DNA of 64,000 nucleotides, taken from Burkholderia sp. Ax-1724 (GTDB taxonomy: Bacteria > Pseudomonadota > Gammaproteobacteria > Burkholderiales > Burkholderiaceae). The stretch covers positions 1-64,000 of the forward strand of contig NZ_VWWL01000009.1 of assembly GCF_011752995.1 (NCBI RefSeq), in the 5' to 3' direction. The position numbers were made by a program, and so were the translations under genes. The notes under the pieces were generated by a model that did not search any database, was not told where the DNA came from, and saw only the letters and a program-made list of their open reading frames with translations. Every line of letters begins with the position of its first letter. Within the stretch, counting starts at the first letter, position 1. Shown piece by piece: positions 17,569 to 27,086 of the stretch.

Positions 17569-18789
17569 ATGGCTGAACAGAAAAGGATAATCGTCGTCGG
17601 CGGCGGCCCCGTCGGCATGGTGACGGCGCTCGCCTGCGCGCAACGCGGCTTCGCCGTCACGGTTCTCGAAGCGGCGCAGACGGTCGATACGAACCCGCGC
17701 GCGGCCACGACGCACCCGTCCACGCTCGAGATGATCGACAGCCTCGGCGTGATCGACGAATTCATCGCCGCGGGCCTCGTCGCGCGTTACTTCGACTTCT
17801 GGGACCGCGAGAAGCGCGAGTTGATCGCGCGCTTCGACCACGACCTGCTGCGCGAGGATACGAAGTTCCCGTTCGTCGTGCAGACCGAGCAGCACAAGCT
17901 CGTCAACATCATCGCGGCGAAGCTGAAGACGATGTCCGACGTGGACGTGCATTTCGGCGTGCCGGTGGTGGACGTCGAGCAGGATGCGAACGGCGTGACC
18001 GTGACGATCGACCGCGACGGCGTAGAGGAGAAGCTGAGCGGCACGTTCCTGGTCGGCGCGGACGGCGGGCGCAGCACCGTGCGCAAGAAGCTCGAGATCG
18101 AATTCGAAGGCTACACGTGGCCGGAGCAGTTCCTCGTGCTGACCACCTCGTTCGACTTCGAGAAAGCGCTCGGCAGTTCGTATCGCGCCTACCTCGCCGA
18201 TCCGAAGGAGTGGGGCAACCTCTTCAAGGTCGCCGGCGACGACATGAAGGGCCGCTGGCGCGCGGTGTTCCCGGCGCCGGTGGACGTGCCGGAAGAGTTC
18301 GTGATGAGCGACGAGGAAGCGCAACGCCGCCTGAACCGCATTTTCCCGCTGGAAGACGGCGCGACGTATCCGCTGCTGCACAAGAATATTTACCGCGTGC
18401 ATCAGCGCGTGGCGGCTTCGTTCCGCCGTCAGCGCATCTTCCTCGCGGGCGATTCGAGCCACGTGAACAATCCGATCGGCGGGCTCGGGCTCAACTGCGG
18501 GATTCACGACGCGCTGGAACTGGCCAACACGCTCGCCGAGGCAGCGGACGGCAATGCCGAGCGTCCGGTGCTGGACCGCTACGAGCGTCGCCGCCGCTCG
18601 CTGAACATCGAGTTCGTTCAGCAGCAGACCGTGGCGAACAAGAAGCGTCTGGAAGAGACCGATCCGGCGGTGCGCGCGCAGCATCTGGCCGACCTCGCCG
18701 CGACGGCCGCCGACCCGGCGCGTCACCGCGCGTTCCTGCTGCGCACGTCGCTGATCGACAGCGTACGCAAGTCGCAAGCCATTCAGTGA
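17569..18789 (+). CDS. FAD-dependent monooxygenase (PHBH/aromatic hydroxylase family)
   Basis: 406 residues, group A flavoprotein monooxygenase. The N-terminal GxGxxG is VVGGGPVGMVTALACAQ, the mid-protein DG motif is LVGADGGRSTVRKKL, and the C-terminal FAD-ribityl motif is GDSSHVNNPIGGLGLNCG. The family hydroxylates aromatic or N-heteroaromatic rings with NAD(P)H and O2, sometimes with decarboxylation or ring opening. It sits between an enamidase-like hydrolase and a semialdehyde dehydrogenase, consistent with the ring-activating step. An in-frame TTG at 17557 overlaps the previous stop, but the ATG at 17569 is preferred. Confidence 0.88.
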   Translation: MAEQKRIIVVGGGPVGMVTALACAQRGFAVTVLEAAQTVDTNPRAATTHPSTLEMIDSLGVIDEFIAAGLVARYFDFWDREKRELIARFDHDLLREDTKFPFVVQTEQHKLVNIIAAKLKTMSDVDVHFGVPVVDVEQDANGVTVTIDRDGVEEKLSGTFLVGADGGRSTVRKKLEIEFEGYTWPEQFLVLTTSFDFEKALGSSYRAYLADPKEWGNLFKVAGDDMKGRWRAVFPAPVDVPEEFVMSDEEAQRRLNRIFPLEDGATYPLLHKNIYRVHQRVAASFRRQRIFLAGDSSHVNNPIGGLGLNCGIHDALELANTLAEAADGNAERPVLDRYERRRRSLNIEFVQQQTVANKKRLEETDPAVRAQHLADLAATAADPARHRAFLLRTSLIDSVRKSQAIQ

Positions 18790-18809
18790 TGCTAACGGAG
18801 ACCGATGGC

Positions 18810-20282
18810 ATGGCTCATTCATTTACCCGGCCGCAGCTCGCCGATCCGTCGCTGATCCGTTCGGCGGCATGGATCGACGGCGAATGGCTCGAAGCGCCGG
18901 ACGGCGCGACGATCACCGTGGCCAACAAGGCCACGGGCGAGCCGATCGCGACGGTTCCGTTGCTCGGCCGCGAGGCGACGGCCAAGGCCGTTGCGGCGGC
19001 CCAGGCCGCGTTGCCGGCCTGGCGCCGGCGCAGCGCCAAGGAGCGCGCAGGCATCCTCAGGAAGTGGTTCGACCTCGTGACGGCGCATCAGGAAGACCTC
19101 GCGCGCATCATGACCGCCGAACAGGGCAAGCCACTCACGGAATCGAGGGGCGAAATCGCGTACGCGGCTTCGTTCATCGAGTGGTTCGCGGAGCAGGGCA
19201 AGCGCATCGAGGGCGACATGCTGGAAAGCCCCAATGCGGCGCAGCGGATCATGGTGCTCAAGCAACCGATCGGCGTGTGCGCGGCGATCACGCCGTGGAA
19301 TTTCCCGGCGGCGATGATTACGCGCAAAGCCGCACCGGCGCTCGCGGCGGGCTGCACGATGGTGCTCAAGCCGGCTTCGCAAACGCCGCTCACGGCGCTC
19401 GCGCTGGCCGAGCTGTCGCATCGCGCCGGCGTGCCGCGCGGCGTGTTCAGCGTCGTGACGGGCTCCGCGCGCGAGATCGGCGCGGAACTCTGCGAGAACC
19501 CGATCGTGCGCAAGCTGTCGTTCACGGGCTCGACGGAAATCGGCAAGGTGTTGATGGCGCAATGCGCGTCGACGGTGAAGAAGCTGTCGATGGAACTGGG
19601 CGGCAACGCGCCGTTCGTCGTGTTCGACGACGCGGATCTCGACGCCGCCGTGCAGGGCGCCATCGCCTCGAAGTTCCGCAACACGGGGCAGACGTGCGTT
19701 TGCACGAACCGTTTCCTCGTGCAGGCAGGCGTCTACGATGCGTTCACGGCGAAGCTGAAGACCGCGATCGCCAATCTGCGCGTGGGCGACGGCATGGCGG
19801 AAGGCACGAGCCAGGGTCCGCTTATCGACGCCGCGGCGCTCAGCAAGGTCGAGGAACACGTGGCGGACGCGCGCAGCAAGGGCGCCGACATCGCGCAGGG
19901 CGGCAAGCGCTCGGCGCTGGGCGGCAACTTCTTCGAGCCGACGCTGCTCGTGAACACCTCGCTCGATATGCAGATTTTCCACGAGGAAACCTTCGGGCCG
20001 GTGGCGGCGGTGCTGCGCTTCTCGACCGAGGAGGAAGCGGTGGAGATCGCCAACGCCAGCGAAACCGGGCTTGCATCGTACCTGTACACGAACGATATGT
20101 CCCGCTTCTTCCGCATGGCCGAAGCGCTCGAGACGGGCATGGTCGGCGTCAACACGGGGCTGATTTCGAACGAGGTCGGCCCGTTCGGCGGCATCAAGGA
20201 AAGCGGCTTCGGACGCGAGGGCTCGAAATACGGCATGGACGACTACCTGGAGACGAAGTACGTCTGCGTGCAGGTGGCGTAA
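18810..20282 (+). CDS. NAD(P)-dependent succinate-semialdehyde-type dehydrogenase (GabD family)
   Basis: 490 residues, ALDH superfamily. General base E262 (in MELGGN) and nucleophile C296 (in GQTCVC) are present. The C-terminal substrate-site block LISNEVGPFGG is as in E. coli GabD as I recall it, so succinate semialdehyde or a close homologue (glutarate semialdehyde) is likely. The ATG at 18810 follows GGAG by 9 bases; an in-frame ATG at 18789 overlaps the previous stop. It would turn the ring-opened aldehyde into a dicarboxylate that enters the TCA cycle. Confidence 0.88.
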   Translation: MAHSFTRPQLADPSLIRSAAWIDGEWLEAPDGATITVANKATGEPIATVPLLGREATAKAVAAAQAALPAWRRRSAKERAGILRKWFDLVTAHQEDLARIMTAEQGKPLTESRGEIAYAASFIEWFAEQGKRIEGDMLESPNAAQRIMVLKQPIGVCAAITPWNFPAAMITRKAAPALAAGCTMVLKPASQTPLTALALAELSHRAGVPRGVFSVVTGSAREIGAELCENPIVRKLSFTGSTEIGKVLMAQCASTVKKLSMELGGNAPFVVFDDADLDAAVQGAIASKFRNTGQTCVCTNRFLVQAGVYDAFTAKLKTAIANLRVGDGMAEGTSQGPLIDAAALSKVEEHVADARSKGADIAQGGKRSALGGNFFEPTLLVNTSLDMQIFHEETFGPVAAVLRFSTEEEAVEIANASETGLASYLYTNDMSRFFRMAEALETGMVGVNTGLISNEVGPFGGIKESGFGREGSKYGMDDYLETKYVCVQVA

Positions 20283-20349
20283 CAGCCCACCCGCAACGAA
20301 AAGCACGGCGTCAGCGGGGCTGGCGCTTCATGGATGGAGGAGACTTTAA

Positions 20350-21597
20350 ATGTCGGATATCAGCAAGCCGTTGCCCCTCGTGGCCAGGCATTCGTCGCGC
20401 ATGCGCTGGATCGTGGTGCTGGTCCTGTTCGGCTCGGTTCTGGTCGGCTTTTTCGACCGGATCAGCGTAGCGGTTCTTTTCAATAATCCCGACTTCTATA
20501 ACGCCCTGAATGTCGGTTTCAATCCCACCAAGCTGGGATTCCTGATGACGGCGTTCCTGATCGCGTACGGTATTTCGTCAGTCGTGCTGAGCATCATCGG
20601 TGACGTGTTCAAGCCCGGCAAGGCACTCTCGGTGTCGGCCGTGATCTGGGGCGTGGTGATGCTCGGCATGGGCGCCGCGCAGAGCTTCGGCACGATGATT
20701 TTCGGGCGCGTCGTGCTCGGCATCATGGAAGGGCCGCAATTCTCGCTGATCGCGAAGATCGTGCACCGCTGGTTCCCGCCCGAAGAGCGGGGCCGCGCCA
20801 ATGCGGTGTGGATGGTGGGCAGCCCGATCGGTTCGGCCGTCGGCTTTCCGCTCACGCTTTGGCTCGTGCACGCGTATGGCTGGCGCGCATCGTTCTATAT
20901 CTTCGGTGTCATCAGCCTGTTCATCATGGCACCGCTGATCTTCTTCACGACCCGCGACCGCGCGCGCTATGCGGACCCGGAAAGCTCGCGCCAGGCCGTG
21001 GCCGCCGAGGCCAAGGAGAAGGTCGATCTGCGTCTGTTCCTCAAGGACTACCGGTTCTGGCTCGTCACCGCATACGGCTGCGGGCTCCTGATGTACCTGT
21101 GGGGGCTCAACAGTTGGCTGCCGACCTATCTCGAGCGCGTCCGGCACTTCAACCTCGGGCAGATGGGGATCTACTCGTCGCTGCCGTTCATTCTGATGTT
21201 CATCGGCGAAGTGTTTTCGGGCCTGCTGGCCGACCGTCTGGGCAAGCGCGCGATTCTCTGCTTCATCGGTCTTGCCGGCGCGGGCCTGCTGCTCTTCGCG
21301 GGCACGCAGATTCAGGATCCGCACGTGGCGGCGATCGTGATCGCGCTGAGCGCCGGCTGCTGGGGTCTCGGGTTGCCGGCCCAATACGCGCTCGCGATGG
21401 ACATCATTCCCGTCTCGGTCACGTCGGCGGGCATCGGGGTCAAGAACGGCTGCAGCAATCTGATGGGGGCGCTCGCTCCGGTTCTGATCGGCTGGATCGT
21501 CAGCACGACGGGGAGTTTCAATACCGGTCTGCTGGTCATCGTTCTGGGCAGCCTCGTCGGCGCGGTGATGATGCTGCCGCTGATTCGCCGCTACTGA
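20350..21597 (+). CDS. MFS transporter, anion:cation symporter (ACS)-like
   Basis: 415 residues with 12 predicted membrane segments. The first helix block GSVLVGFFDRISVAVLF contains the DR pair, and GRVVLGIMEGP is the MFS motif-B region, both typical of ACS carriers for organic anions such as glucarate or hydroxyphenylacetate. A GGAGGAG ribosome site lies ahead of the ATG. It follows the dehydrogenase by 67 bases and precedes a porin, so it is probably the inner-membrane importer for the pathway substrate. Confidence 0.88.
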   Translation: MSDISKPLPLVARHSSRMRWIVVLVLFGSVLVGFFDRISVAVLFNNPDFYNALNVGFNPTKLGFLMTAFLIAYGISSVVLSIIGDVFKPGKALSVSAVIWGVVMLGMGAAQSFGTMIFGRVVLGIMEGPQFSLIAKIVHRWFPPEERGRANAVWMVGSPIGSAVGFPLTLWLVHAYGWRASFYIFGVISLFIMAPLIFFTTRDRARYADPESSRQAVAAEAKEKVDLRLFLKDYRFWLVTAYGCGLLMYLWGLNSWLPTYLERVRHFNLGQMGIYSSLPFILMFIGEVFSGLLADRLGKRAILCFIGLAGAGLLLFAGTQIQDPHVAAIVIALSAGCWGLGLPAQYALAMDIIPVSVTSAGIGVKNGCSNLMGALAPVLIGWIVSTTGSFNTGLLVIVLGSLVGAVMMLPLIRRY

Positions 21598-21613
21598 GCG
21601 GCGCGCTGGGAAA

Positions 21614-21637
21614 CGCGGCCTCGTCAAACAGGCCGCG
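21614..21637 (+). terminator. Hairpin after MFS gene
   Basis: Perfect 8-bp stem CGCGGCCT/AGGCCGCG with an 8-base loop, followed after 8 bases by TTTCTTATAA. It probably attenuates transcription between the catabolic operon and the porin. Confidence 0.5.
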
Positions 21638-21686
21638 CATTGCTGTTTCTTATAAATAGTCATACTAATTAAATTGGAGATCTATC

Positions 21687-22748
21687 TTGCAGAGCAATCG
21701 CTTTCGTCGCAGACTGGCGGTTTCGGCCGCCTCGTGCCTGGCGCTGACCGCAATGCATGGGGCGAATGCCCAGAGCAGCATGCAGTCAGGCGCGTCCGAC
21801 TCGTTCGTGCAGCTATACGGAACCGTCGGAACCTATATCGGTACGTCCAAGCGCTCCGGAGATCCGAAGGCCGCCTTCGTGGAAGGTAGCGGCGGCTTGA
21901 CGACGTCGTTCTGGGGCATTCGCGGTCGCGAAGACCTGGGCGGCGGCAATGCGATGATATTCAGCCTGGAGAGCTTCTTTCAGCCTTCCACGGGCGCCTT
22001 GGGCCGCAAGCCGACCGATCCGTTCTTCTCCCGCAATGCCTACATGGGATTCAGCACGCAGTACGGTACGTTGACGTTCGGGCGTCAGACGAACCCGACC
22101 TACGTCAACATGCAGGAACTGAATCCGTTCGGGGCCTCGGTCGTGTTCTCGCCGATCGTGCTGCAATCGTTCGTCTCGACCTATAACGGCGTCCTGATCG
22201 GGGATACGGTGTGGGACAACGCGATCCAGTACAGCTCTCCCTCGCTGAAGGGCCTGGCCGTGACGGGCATTTACGGCGTCGGCGGCGTGGCGGGGCAGCC
22301 CGGCGTGGCGAACCTCGGTTTGCACGCGAACTATTCGTCGGGGCCGTTTTATGCCGGCGTGTCGTTGCAGCGTGTGCGCACGCCTGTCACCGCGCCGGTG
22401 TCCGAACAGGATGCGTGGCTCGCCGGTATGCGCTACAAGCTGCCGTTCGTTACGCTGTACGGCGCGATGGAAGGCAGTCAGACGTATGGCTTGCGCTCGT
22501 CGAGCCGTACCTATCAGGCCGGTGCGGCCGTTCCGACCGGACCGTTCGGTTATGTTCTCGCCGAGTGGGCCCGTACGAACTACGACACGGTCCCGGCCTC
22601 GCATGGGTGGATTCGCAACACCGGCGCGCTCGCGTACGACTACCTGCTCTCGAAGCGCACCGATGTCTATGCCGTGTGTCTGTATGACAAGATCGCCTCG
22701 AAGGGATCGGCCACGACGTTCTCGCTGGCGATACGGCATCGTTTCTAA
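21687..22748 (+). CDS. Gram-negative porin (OmpC-like)
   Basis: 353 residues: a signal peptide ending at ANAQSS, alternating beta strands, the conserved REDLGGGNAMIFSLESFF block, and a terminal RHRF. The start codon is TTG at 21687, supported by TTGGAGA about 7 bases upstream and the complete signal peptide; no ATG is available. It is the last gene of the enamidase/monooxygenase module and is separated from it by a hairpin. It is probably the outer-membrane channel for the same substrate. Confidence 0.9.
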   Translation: MQSNRFRRRLAVSAASCLALTAMHGANAQSSMQSGASDSFVQLYGTVGTYIGTSKRSGDPKAAFVEGSGGLTTSFWGIRGREDLGGGNAMIFSLESFFQPSTGALGRKPTDPFFSRNAYMGFSTQYGTLTFGRQTNPTYVNMQELNPFGASVVFSPIVLQSFVSTYNGVLIGDTVWDNAIQYSSPSLKGLAVTGIYGVGGVAGQPGVANLGLHANYSSGPFYAGVSLQRVRTPVTAPVSEQDAWLAGMRYKLPFVTLYGAMEGSQTYGLRSSSRTYQAGAAVPTGPFGYVLAEWARTNYDTVPASHGWIRNTGALAYDYLLSKRTDVYAVCLYDKIASKGSATTFSLAIRHRF

Positions 22749-22834
22749 AACCGTCGCGCGAATTTAAGTATTTGCTTCAATCATTTAGGAGTCCAATTCT
22801 GAGAGTCGGTCACGGGTGATTTCCAGCGGCAAAA

Positions 22835-22872
22835 AACAAGGGGCGATCTGCGTAAGCAGATCGCCCCTTGTT
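22835..22872 (-). terminator. Strong intrinsic terminator (minus strand)
   Basis: A 17-bp perfect stem (22835-22851 and 22856-22872) with a 4-base loop. Read on the minus strand it ends in a run of six T, immediately downstream of the class II aldolase gene. It may also stop transcription coming from the porin on the plus strand, though without a T-tract. Confidence 0.85.
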
Positions 22873-22907
22873 CATTCGATACGAGCAGCGCCGGCGAAGC
22901 GCCGGTC

Positions 22908-23618
22908 TTATCCTTGCGCTTCGGCCCGCCGCGCGAAGTACTCGAAAGAGTGCTCCCAATGCACGGGTGTCATGATTTGTGCCATCCGTTTGGCGCGTGC
23001 CTCGGGGGCGAGTGCCGTCTGCGGCAGCCCCGCCGAGCGCGCGAGCATCTCGATCCGCGCCGCGCGTTCGAGGAACACGCCGACACAGATCGCGTGCTCG
23101 ATCGAGCGCCCGCAGAACGTCACGCCATGGTTGGCCATCATCACCACGTCGTGGCTGCCCATTGCTTCGGCAAGCGCCTTGCCTTCTTCCGGCTTGACGA
23201 TCAAGGCGGCCGTTTCGCGCATGACCGGCAATTCGCCGAAGTAGTCGGCGTCGAGCGTATAAGGCGTGAAGCGTTCGAGACAGCCGGACAGGATCGAGGC
23301 GTGGCGCGGATGCGTATGCGCCACGACCAGCACGTCCGGACGCTGGAGAAAAATTTCGCTGTGGATCGGCCACTCCGAATGGCGTCCACCGCTGCCGGCG
23401 ATCTGCTTGCCTTCGAAGTCGACCAGCACGAAATCCTCGGCGCCGCGTACTTCTTCGAGGCCGATGCGATTACGTTTGAGCCAGAAGCCGCGACCTTGCG
23501 GATCGCGCAGCGACAGATGTCCCAGCGACATGTCGCCGTGGCCTTCCAGTTCCAGAATGCGGCAACCGAGTGCGAGCCGGTCGAGTGCGCGTTTGAGATT
23601 TTCGTTCATGTCCATCAT
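22908..23618 (-). CDS. Class II aldolase/adducin-family protein
   Basis: 236 residues. The zinc-site histidines are in VVAHTHPRHAS and the later MMANHGVTFCG, with the upstream IHSEIFLQRP block. The family includes fuculose-phosphate-type aldolases and decarboxylases acting on aromatic diacids; the sequence alone does not separate these. It is last in the ABC transporter operon (69 bases after the second permease), so it probably acts on the imported compound. The first codon may be either of the two Met at the N-terminus. Confidence 0.85.
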   Translation of the reverse strand: MMDMNENLKRALDRLALGCRILELEGHGDMSLGHLSLRDPQGRGFWLKRNRIGLEEVRGAEDFVLVDFEGKQIAGSGGRHSEWPIHSEIFLQRPDVLVVAHTHPRHASILSGCLERFTPYTLDADYFGELPVMRETAALIVKPEEGKALAEAMGSHDVVMMANHGVTFCGRSIEHAICVGVFLERAARIEMLARSAGLPQTALAPEARAKRMAQIMTPVHWEHSFEYFARRAEAQG

Positions 23619-23687
23619 GTATGTCTCGTCAATCGATACGCCAGCGGATAAGGTCCGCGAATAAGAAGGGTCACGCGCAAAGCGTAT

Positions 23688-24449
23688 TCAGCGCATGCCA
23701 TGCGAGAGGCGGCGCGAAATGAAAACCAGCGCACGGTCGAGTACGAGACCGACGAGGCCGATCGCGAGCATGCCCGCATACAGTTTGTCGTAGCGGAACG
23801 TGGCCCCCGAGTTCGCGATATAGAAGCCGAGACCGTGCGTGTCGCCGATCATTTCGGTCACGATCACGACCGTCATGCCGATCGGCAGCGCAATGCGCAG
23901 ACCGTTCAGAATGCCGGGCAGCGCCGCCGGAATCAGGACGTGGCGCAGCAGCGTGCCGCGGGTCATGCCCATGTTCTGGCCGGCCCAGACGATTTCGCGC
24001 CCCGTCGCGCGGCTCGCCAGATGCGTTGCGACCACGACCGGGTAGAGGCATTCGAGCGCGGCAAAGGCAATTTTCGACGGCGTGCCGATGCCGAACAGGA
24101 ACGTGAAGATCGGAAACAGCGCGATCTTCGGCACCGGATAGCCCGCGAAGAACACCGGCTCGAACAGGTATTCGAACCAGCGCACGCGGGCGAGCCCGAA
24201 GCCGACCAGCACCCCGGCCACCGAGCCGATCACGAAGCCGGCGAAGGTGCGGCCCGTGGTCACCAGCACGTGATAGGGCAGATTGCCGGACATCGTGTCG
24301 TTGATGAAGGCCGCGAACACCGCGCCGAGCGGCGGCAGCACGCGCGCCGAAATGAGGCCGGACAGCGCGACGCATTGCCAGAGCAGCAGCATCAGCGGCA
24401 CGGAGTACCAGGCGCGTGTGCCGGACCACATACGTTTGAGTGCGATCAT
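23688..24449 (-). CDS. ABC transporter permease, NitT/TauT family (second permease)
   Basis: 253 residues with about six hydrophobic helices and the EAA-type coupling segment around NMGMTRGTLLRHVLIPAALPG. The start overlaps the stop of the upstream permease (ATGA). Two permease genes in the operon indicate a heterodimeric channel. The MMSL-rich N-terminus lacks a cleavable signal, as expected. Confidence 0.9.
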   Translation of the reverse strand: MIALKRMWSGTRAWYSVPLMLLLWQCVALSGLISARVLPPLGAVFAAFINDTMSGNLPYHVLVTTGRTFAGFVIGSVAGVLVGFGLARVRWFEYLFEPVFFAGYPVPKIALFPIFTFLFGIGTPSKIAFAALECLYPVVVATHLASRATGREIVWAGQNMGMTRGTLLRHVLIPAALPGILNGLRIALPIGMTVVIVTEMIGDTHGLGFYIANSGATFRYDKLYAGMLAIGLVGLVLDRALVFISRRLSHGMR

Positions 24450-25264
24450 CGCTGAGCCTCCTCGGTGCCGAGCAGCACGCCGCGCAACGCGCGTTTGCGC
24501 ACCGCCATGAGCAGGCGATCGGCGACGAAGCCGAGCAGCCCGTAAGCGACCACGCCGGTCAGCATGATGTCGTAGCGCACCCAGTCCTGGCCTTCCGTAA
24601 TCAGCAGACTCAAACCCGTTTTCGCGCCGATCAGTTCAGCCGCGAACAGCGACACGAACGACAGCGCGAGCGCCACGCGCAGGCCCGCGAAAATGCCCGG
24701 CAGCGTCGCGGGCAATACGACACGCAACAGCAGCGTCGGGAACGGCGTCTCGAAGTTGCGCGCGACCCATACCAGATGCTTGTCCATTTGCTGGACCGCA
24801 TGCTGCGCGGCGAGAAACACCGGAAACGACACGCTCAAGGCGACGATCGCCGTCTGCGTCGCGCTCGTGAGGCCGAAAATAAGCAGCATGATCGGCAGAA
24901 AAGCGATCTTCGGCACGGGATAGACGAACGCGACGAGCGGATCGGCAAATTCGCCGACCGGCTTCGACAGGCCCGCCACCAGCCCGAGGGCCGCGCCGAT
25001 CGCCGAGCCGATGGCGAAACCGCCGATCAGCCGCAACAGGCTGTCGCGCAGGTAGGTCCACAGCTCGCCTTCGCCGGCCAGCTCGCGCGTCGCGCTGACG
25101 ATGTCGCTCGGAAACGACAGATAGGGCGGCAGCTTGCCGCTCGCACCGAACCACTGCCACAGCGCCAGCACCACGATCGGCACCGCGGCGCGGCCGGCCA
25201 TGTAGGGCAGGCGCCGCCATCCGCCGCGGCGCGGCGGTGCTGGCACATCGAGAACGGCGCTCAT
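24446..25264 (-). CDS. ABC transporter permease, NitT/TauT family (first permease)
   Basis: 272 residues. Hydrophobic helices follow a proline-rich cytoplasmic N-terminus (residues 1-20). The coupling block is FPTLLLRVVLPATLPGIF. The start is set by the ATGA overlap with the ATPase stop at 25261-25264; an open extension further upstream is a shadow inside the ATPase gene. It partners the permease encoded immediately downstream. Confidence 0.9.
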   Translation of the reverse strand: MSAVLDVPAPPRRGGWRRLPYMAGRAAVPIVVLALWQWFGASGKLPPYLSFPSDIVSATRELAGEGELWTYLRDSLLRLIGGFAIGSAIGAALGLVAGLSKPVGEFADPLVAFVYPVPKIAFLPIMLLIFGLTSATQTAIVALSVSFPVFLAAQHAVQQMDKHLVWVARNFETPFPTLLLRVVLPATLPGIFAGLRVALALSFVSLFAAELIGAKTGLSLLITEGQDWVRYDIMLTGVVAYGLLGFVADRLLMAVRKRALRGVLLGTEEAQR

Positions 25265-26049
25265 GCGACCCGCTCCACTTCGCGTGCCTTGATGACCTCT
25301 TCGCGCAATGCTTCCCACAACGTCGTGCGCAACTCGAAGAAGCGCTGCGATTTGCGGAACGACACGAAGTCGAGACCTTCGCGGTCCACCTGCAGATCGA
25401 GCTTGATGCGCGCGGGCCGCGTGGAGAACACGACGACGCGCGTGGCGAGTGTCACGGCCTCGTCGATGTCGTGCGTGACGAACAGCACGGTGCGGCGATG
25501 CTTCGCCCAGATGTTGCCGAGTTCTTCCTGCAGCAGCTCGCGGTTTTGCGCATCGAGTGCGCCGAACGGCTCGTCCATCAGCATGATGCGCGGTTCGAGC
25601 GCGAGCATGCGGGCGAGCGCGACGCGCTGCTTCATGCCGCCGCTCAATTGCGCCGGATACATGCCGCCGCCTTCCGGCAGGCCGATCATCGTCAGCAACT
25701 CGCCGACCCGGGCCGCGCGCGTCTGCTCGGGTACGCCGCCGATGCGCATCGGCCATGCGATGTTCTCGGCGACGGTGGCCCACGGAAAGAGCGAGTAGCC
25801 CTGAAACATCATGCCGCGATCGCGGCCCGGGCGATCGATCGGCTTGCCGTCGACGAGTATCTCGCCGCCGGAGAGCTGATCGAAGCCGCCCGCCATGTGC
25901 AGGAACGTGCTCTTGCCGCAGCCCGAAGGGCCGAGAATCGCGAGGAATTCGCCTTCCTCGACCGCGAGATTGAACCCGTCCAGCGTGGCAACGGGACCTT
26001 TCGGTGTCGCAAAGACTTTGCGCACACCGCGTGCTTCGAGAATCGGCAT
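25261..26049 (-). CDS. ABC transporter ATPase, NitT/TauT family
   Basis: 262 residues. Walker A GPSGCGKST is at about 40-48, the signature is LSGGMKQRVALARM, Walker B is IMLMDEPFGALD, and FVTHDIDEA is the switch region. The length is standard. The start MPILEARGV is 5 bases downstream of the binding-protein stop. Together with the binding protein and two permeases it makes a complete importer. Confidence 0.93.
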   Translation of the reverse strand: MPILEARGVRKVFATPKGPVATLDGFNLAVEEGEFLAILGPSGCGKSTFLHMAGGFDQLSGGEILVDGKPIDRPGRDRGMMFQGYSLFPWATVAENIAWPMRIGGVPEQTRAARVGELLTMIGLPEGGGMYPAQLSGGMKQRVALARMLALEPRIMLMDEPFGALDAQNRELLQEELGNIWAKHRRTVLFVTHDIDEAVTLATRVVVFSTRPARIKLDLQVDREGLDFVSFRKSQRFFELRTTLWEALREEVIKAREVERVA

Positions 26050-26054
26050 TGCAC

Positions 26055-27059
26055 TTATTCCTTCGGTAGCCACGACATGTCGACGAGCTGATTCACATCC
26101 ACCGGCTTGCGCTGAATGCCGTTCTTGATGAGGATGTCCTGCATTTTCGCGAGGGTCTGCACGTCGACGCGATCGGTCGGGTCGCGATAGTAGTCCGACA
26201 TCGACAGATACACCGCCGGCGTGACGCGCACGTCGTGAGCGTCGATCAGGGCCTGACGGGCGTCCTTGGTGTGATCGTCGTAAAAGCGCGTCGCGGTTTT
26301 GAGGTCCTTCAGGAATGCATGCACGGCGGCCGGCTGGTTCTTCAGCACGTCCGGCGAGGCGATCACGAGCATCAGCTCCTGATCGAACGGCACCGCGTCG
26401 CGCGACGTGAACAGCGGCCGCACGCCGCCGTGCGTTTCTTCCGAGCTGGCAAACGGCTGCGGGAAGACGCCGACGTCGATCATGCCCGAGCGCAGCGCCT
26501 GGCCCTGCGCGGGGAAGCTGACCGGCACGAAGGTCACGTCGCGATTCGGATCGATGCCGTTCTTTTCCAGTACCAGTTTGGCCCACAGGTGCGTCGAGCT
26601 ATTGAGCGCATCGATGCCGATCTTCTTGCCCTTCAGATCCTTGATGCTCTTGATCGGCGAGCTGTCGCTCACGAGGTAGGTGGTCTGGAAACCGTTCGCG
26701 CTTTCGCGGGACAGCGAGGCGATGACCTTGAATTTCGCGCCTTCGGAAGCGGCCAGCAGCGCCGCGTTCGCACTCGTCGTGATGAAGTCGAGCGCGCCGG
26801 CCTCGAAGGCCTGGAAGCGTTTGTCGTTGCCGGCAAAGCGCGTGATGTCGAGCGTGTAATCCTTGCCCTGTCCCGGGGCGACGGTCGGCTTCGCATGCAG
26901 CAGCCAGAGCTGTTCCTCGCCCGCGCCGCCGATGCCGACGCGCAGCGAGGCCGGATCGGCATGCGCGAGCGTGCTGGCGAGAATGCTGCCGACCATGACG
27001 GCGACGCGCGCAATGCCACGGCCAGCGGAGTACGGTTTGAACACACGTCTACTTCTCAT
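26055..27059 (-). CDS. ABC transporter substrate-binding protein, NitT/TauT family
   Basis: 334 residues with a Sec signal peptide (basic N-terminus, hydrophobic core about 18-32, cleavage near LAHADP). The mature part is a two-lobe periplasmic binding fold: LRVGIGGAGEEQLWLLHA opens lobe 1, and DLKGKKIGIDALNSSTH is the hinge-proximal block typical of SsuA/TauA-like proteins. It is the first gene of the importer operon, with a candidate IclR operator 28 bases upstream. The ligand is not known; an aromatic or heterocyclic anion is plausible given the aldolase-family enzyme and the IclR regulator. Confidence 0.92.
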   Translation of the reverse strand: MRSRRVFKPYSAGRGIARVAVMVGSILASTLAHADPASLRVGIGGAGEEQLWLLHAKPTVAPGQGKDYTLDITRFAGNDKRFQAFEAGALDFITTSANAALLAASEGAKFKVIASLSRESANGFQTTYLVSDSSPIKSIKDLKGKKIGIDALNSSTHLWAKLVLEKNGIDPNRDVTFVPVSFPAQGQALRSGMIDVGVFPQPFASSEETHGGVRPLFTSRDAVPFDQELMLVIASPDVLKNQPAAVHAFLKDLKTATRFYDDHTKDARQALIDAHDVRVTPAVYLSMSDYYRDPTDRVDVQTLAKMQDILIKNGIQRKPVDVNQLVDMSWLPKE

Positions 27060-27086
27060 CGGTCACCTCTTTGATATGGGTATTGG

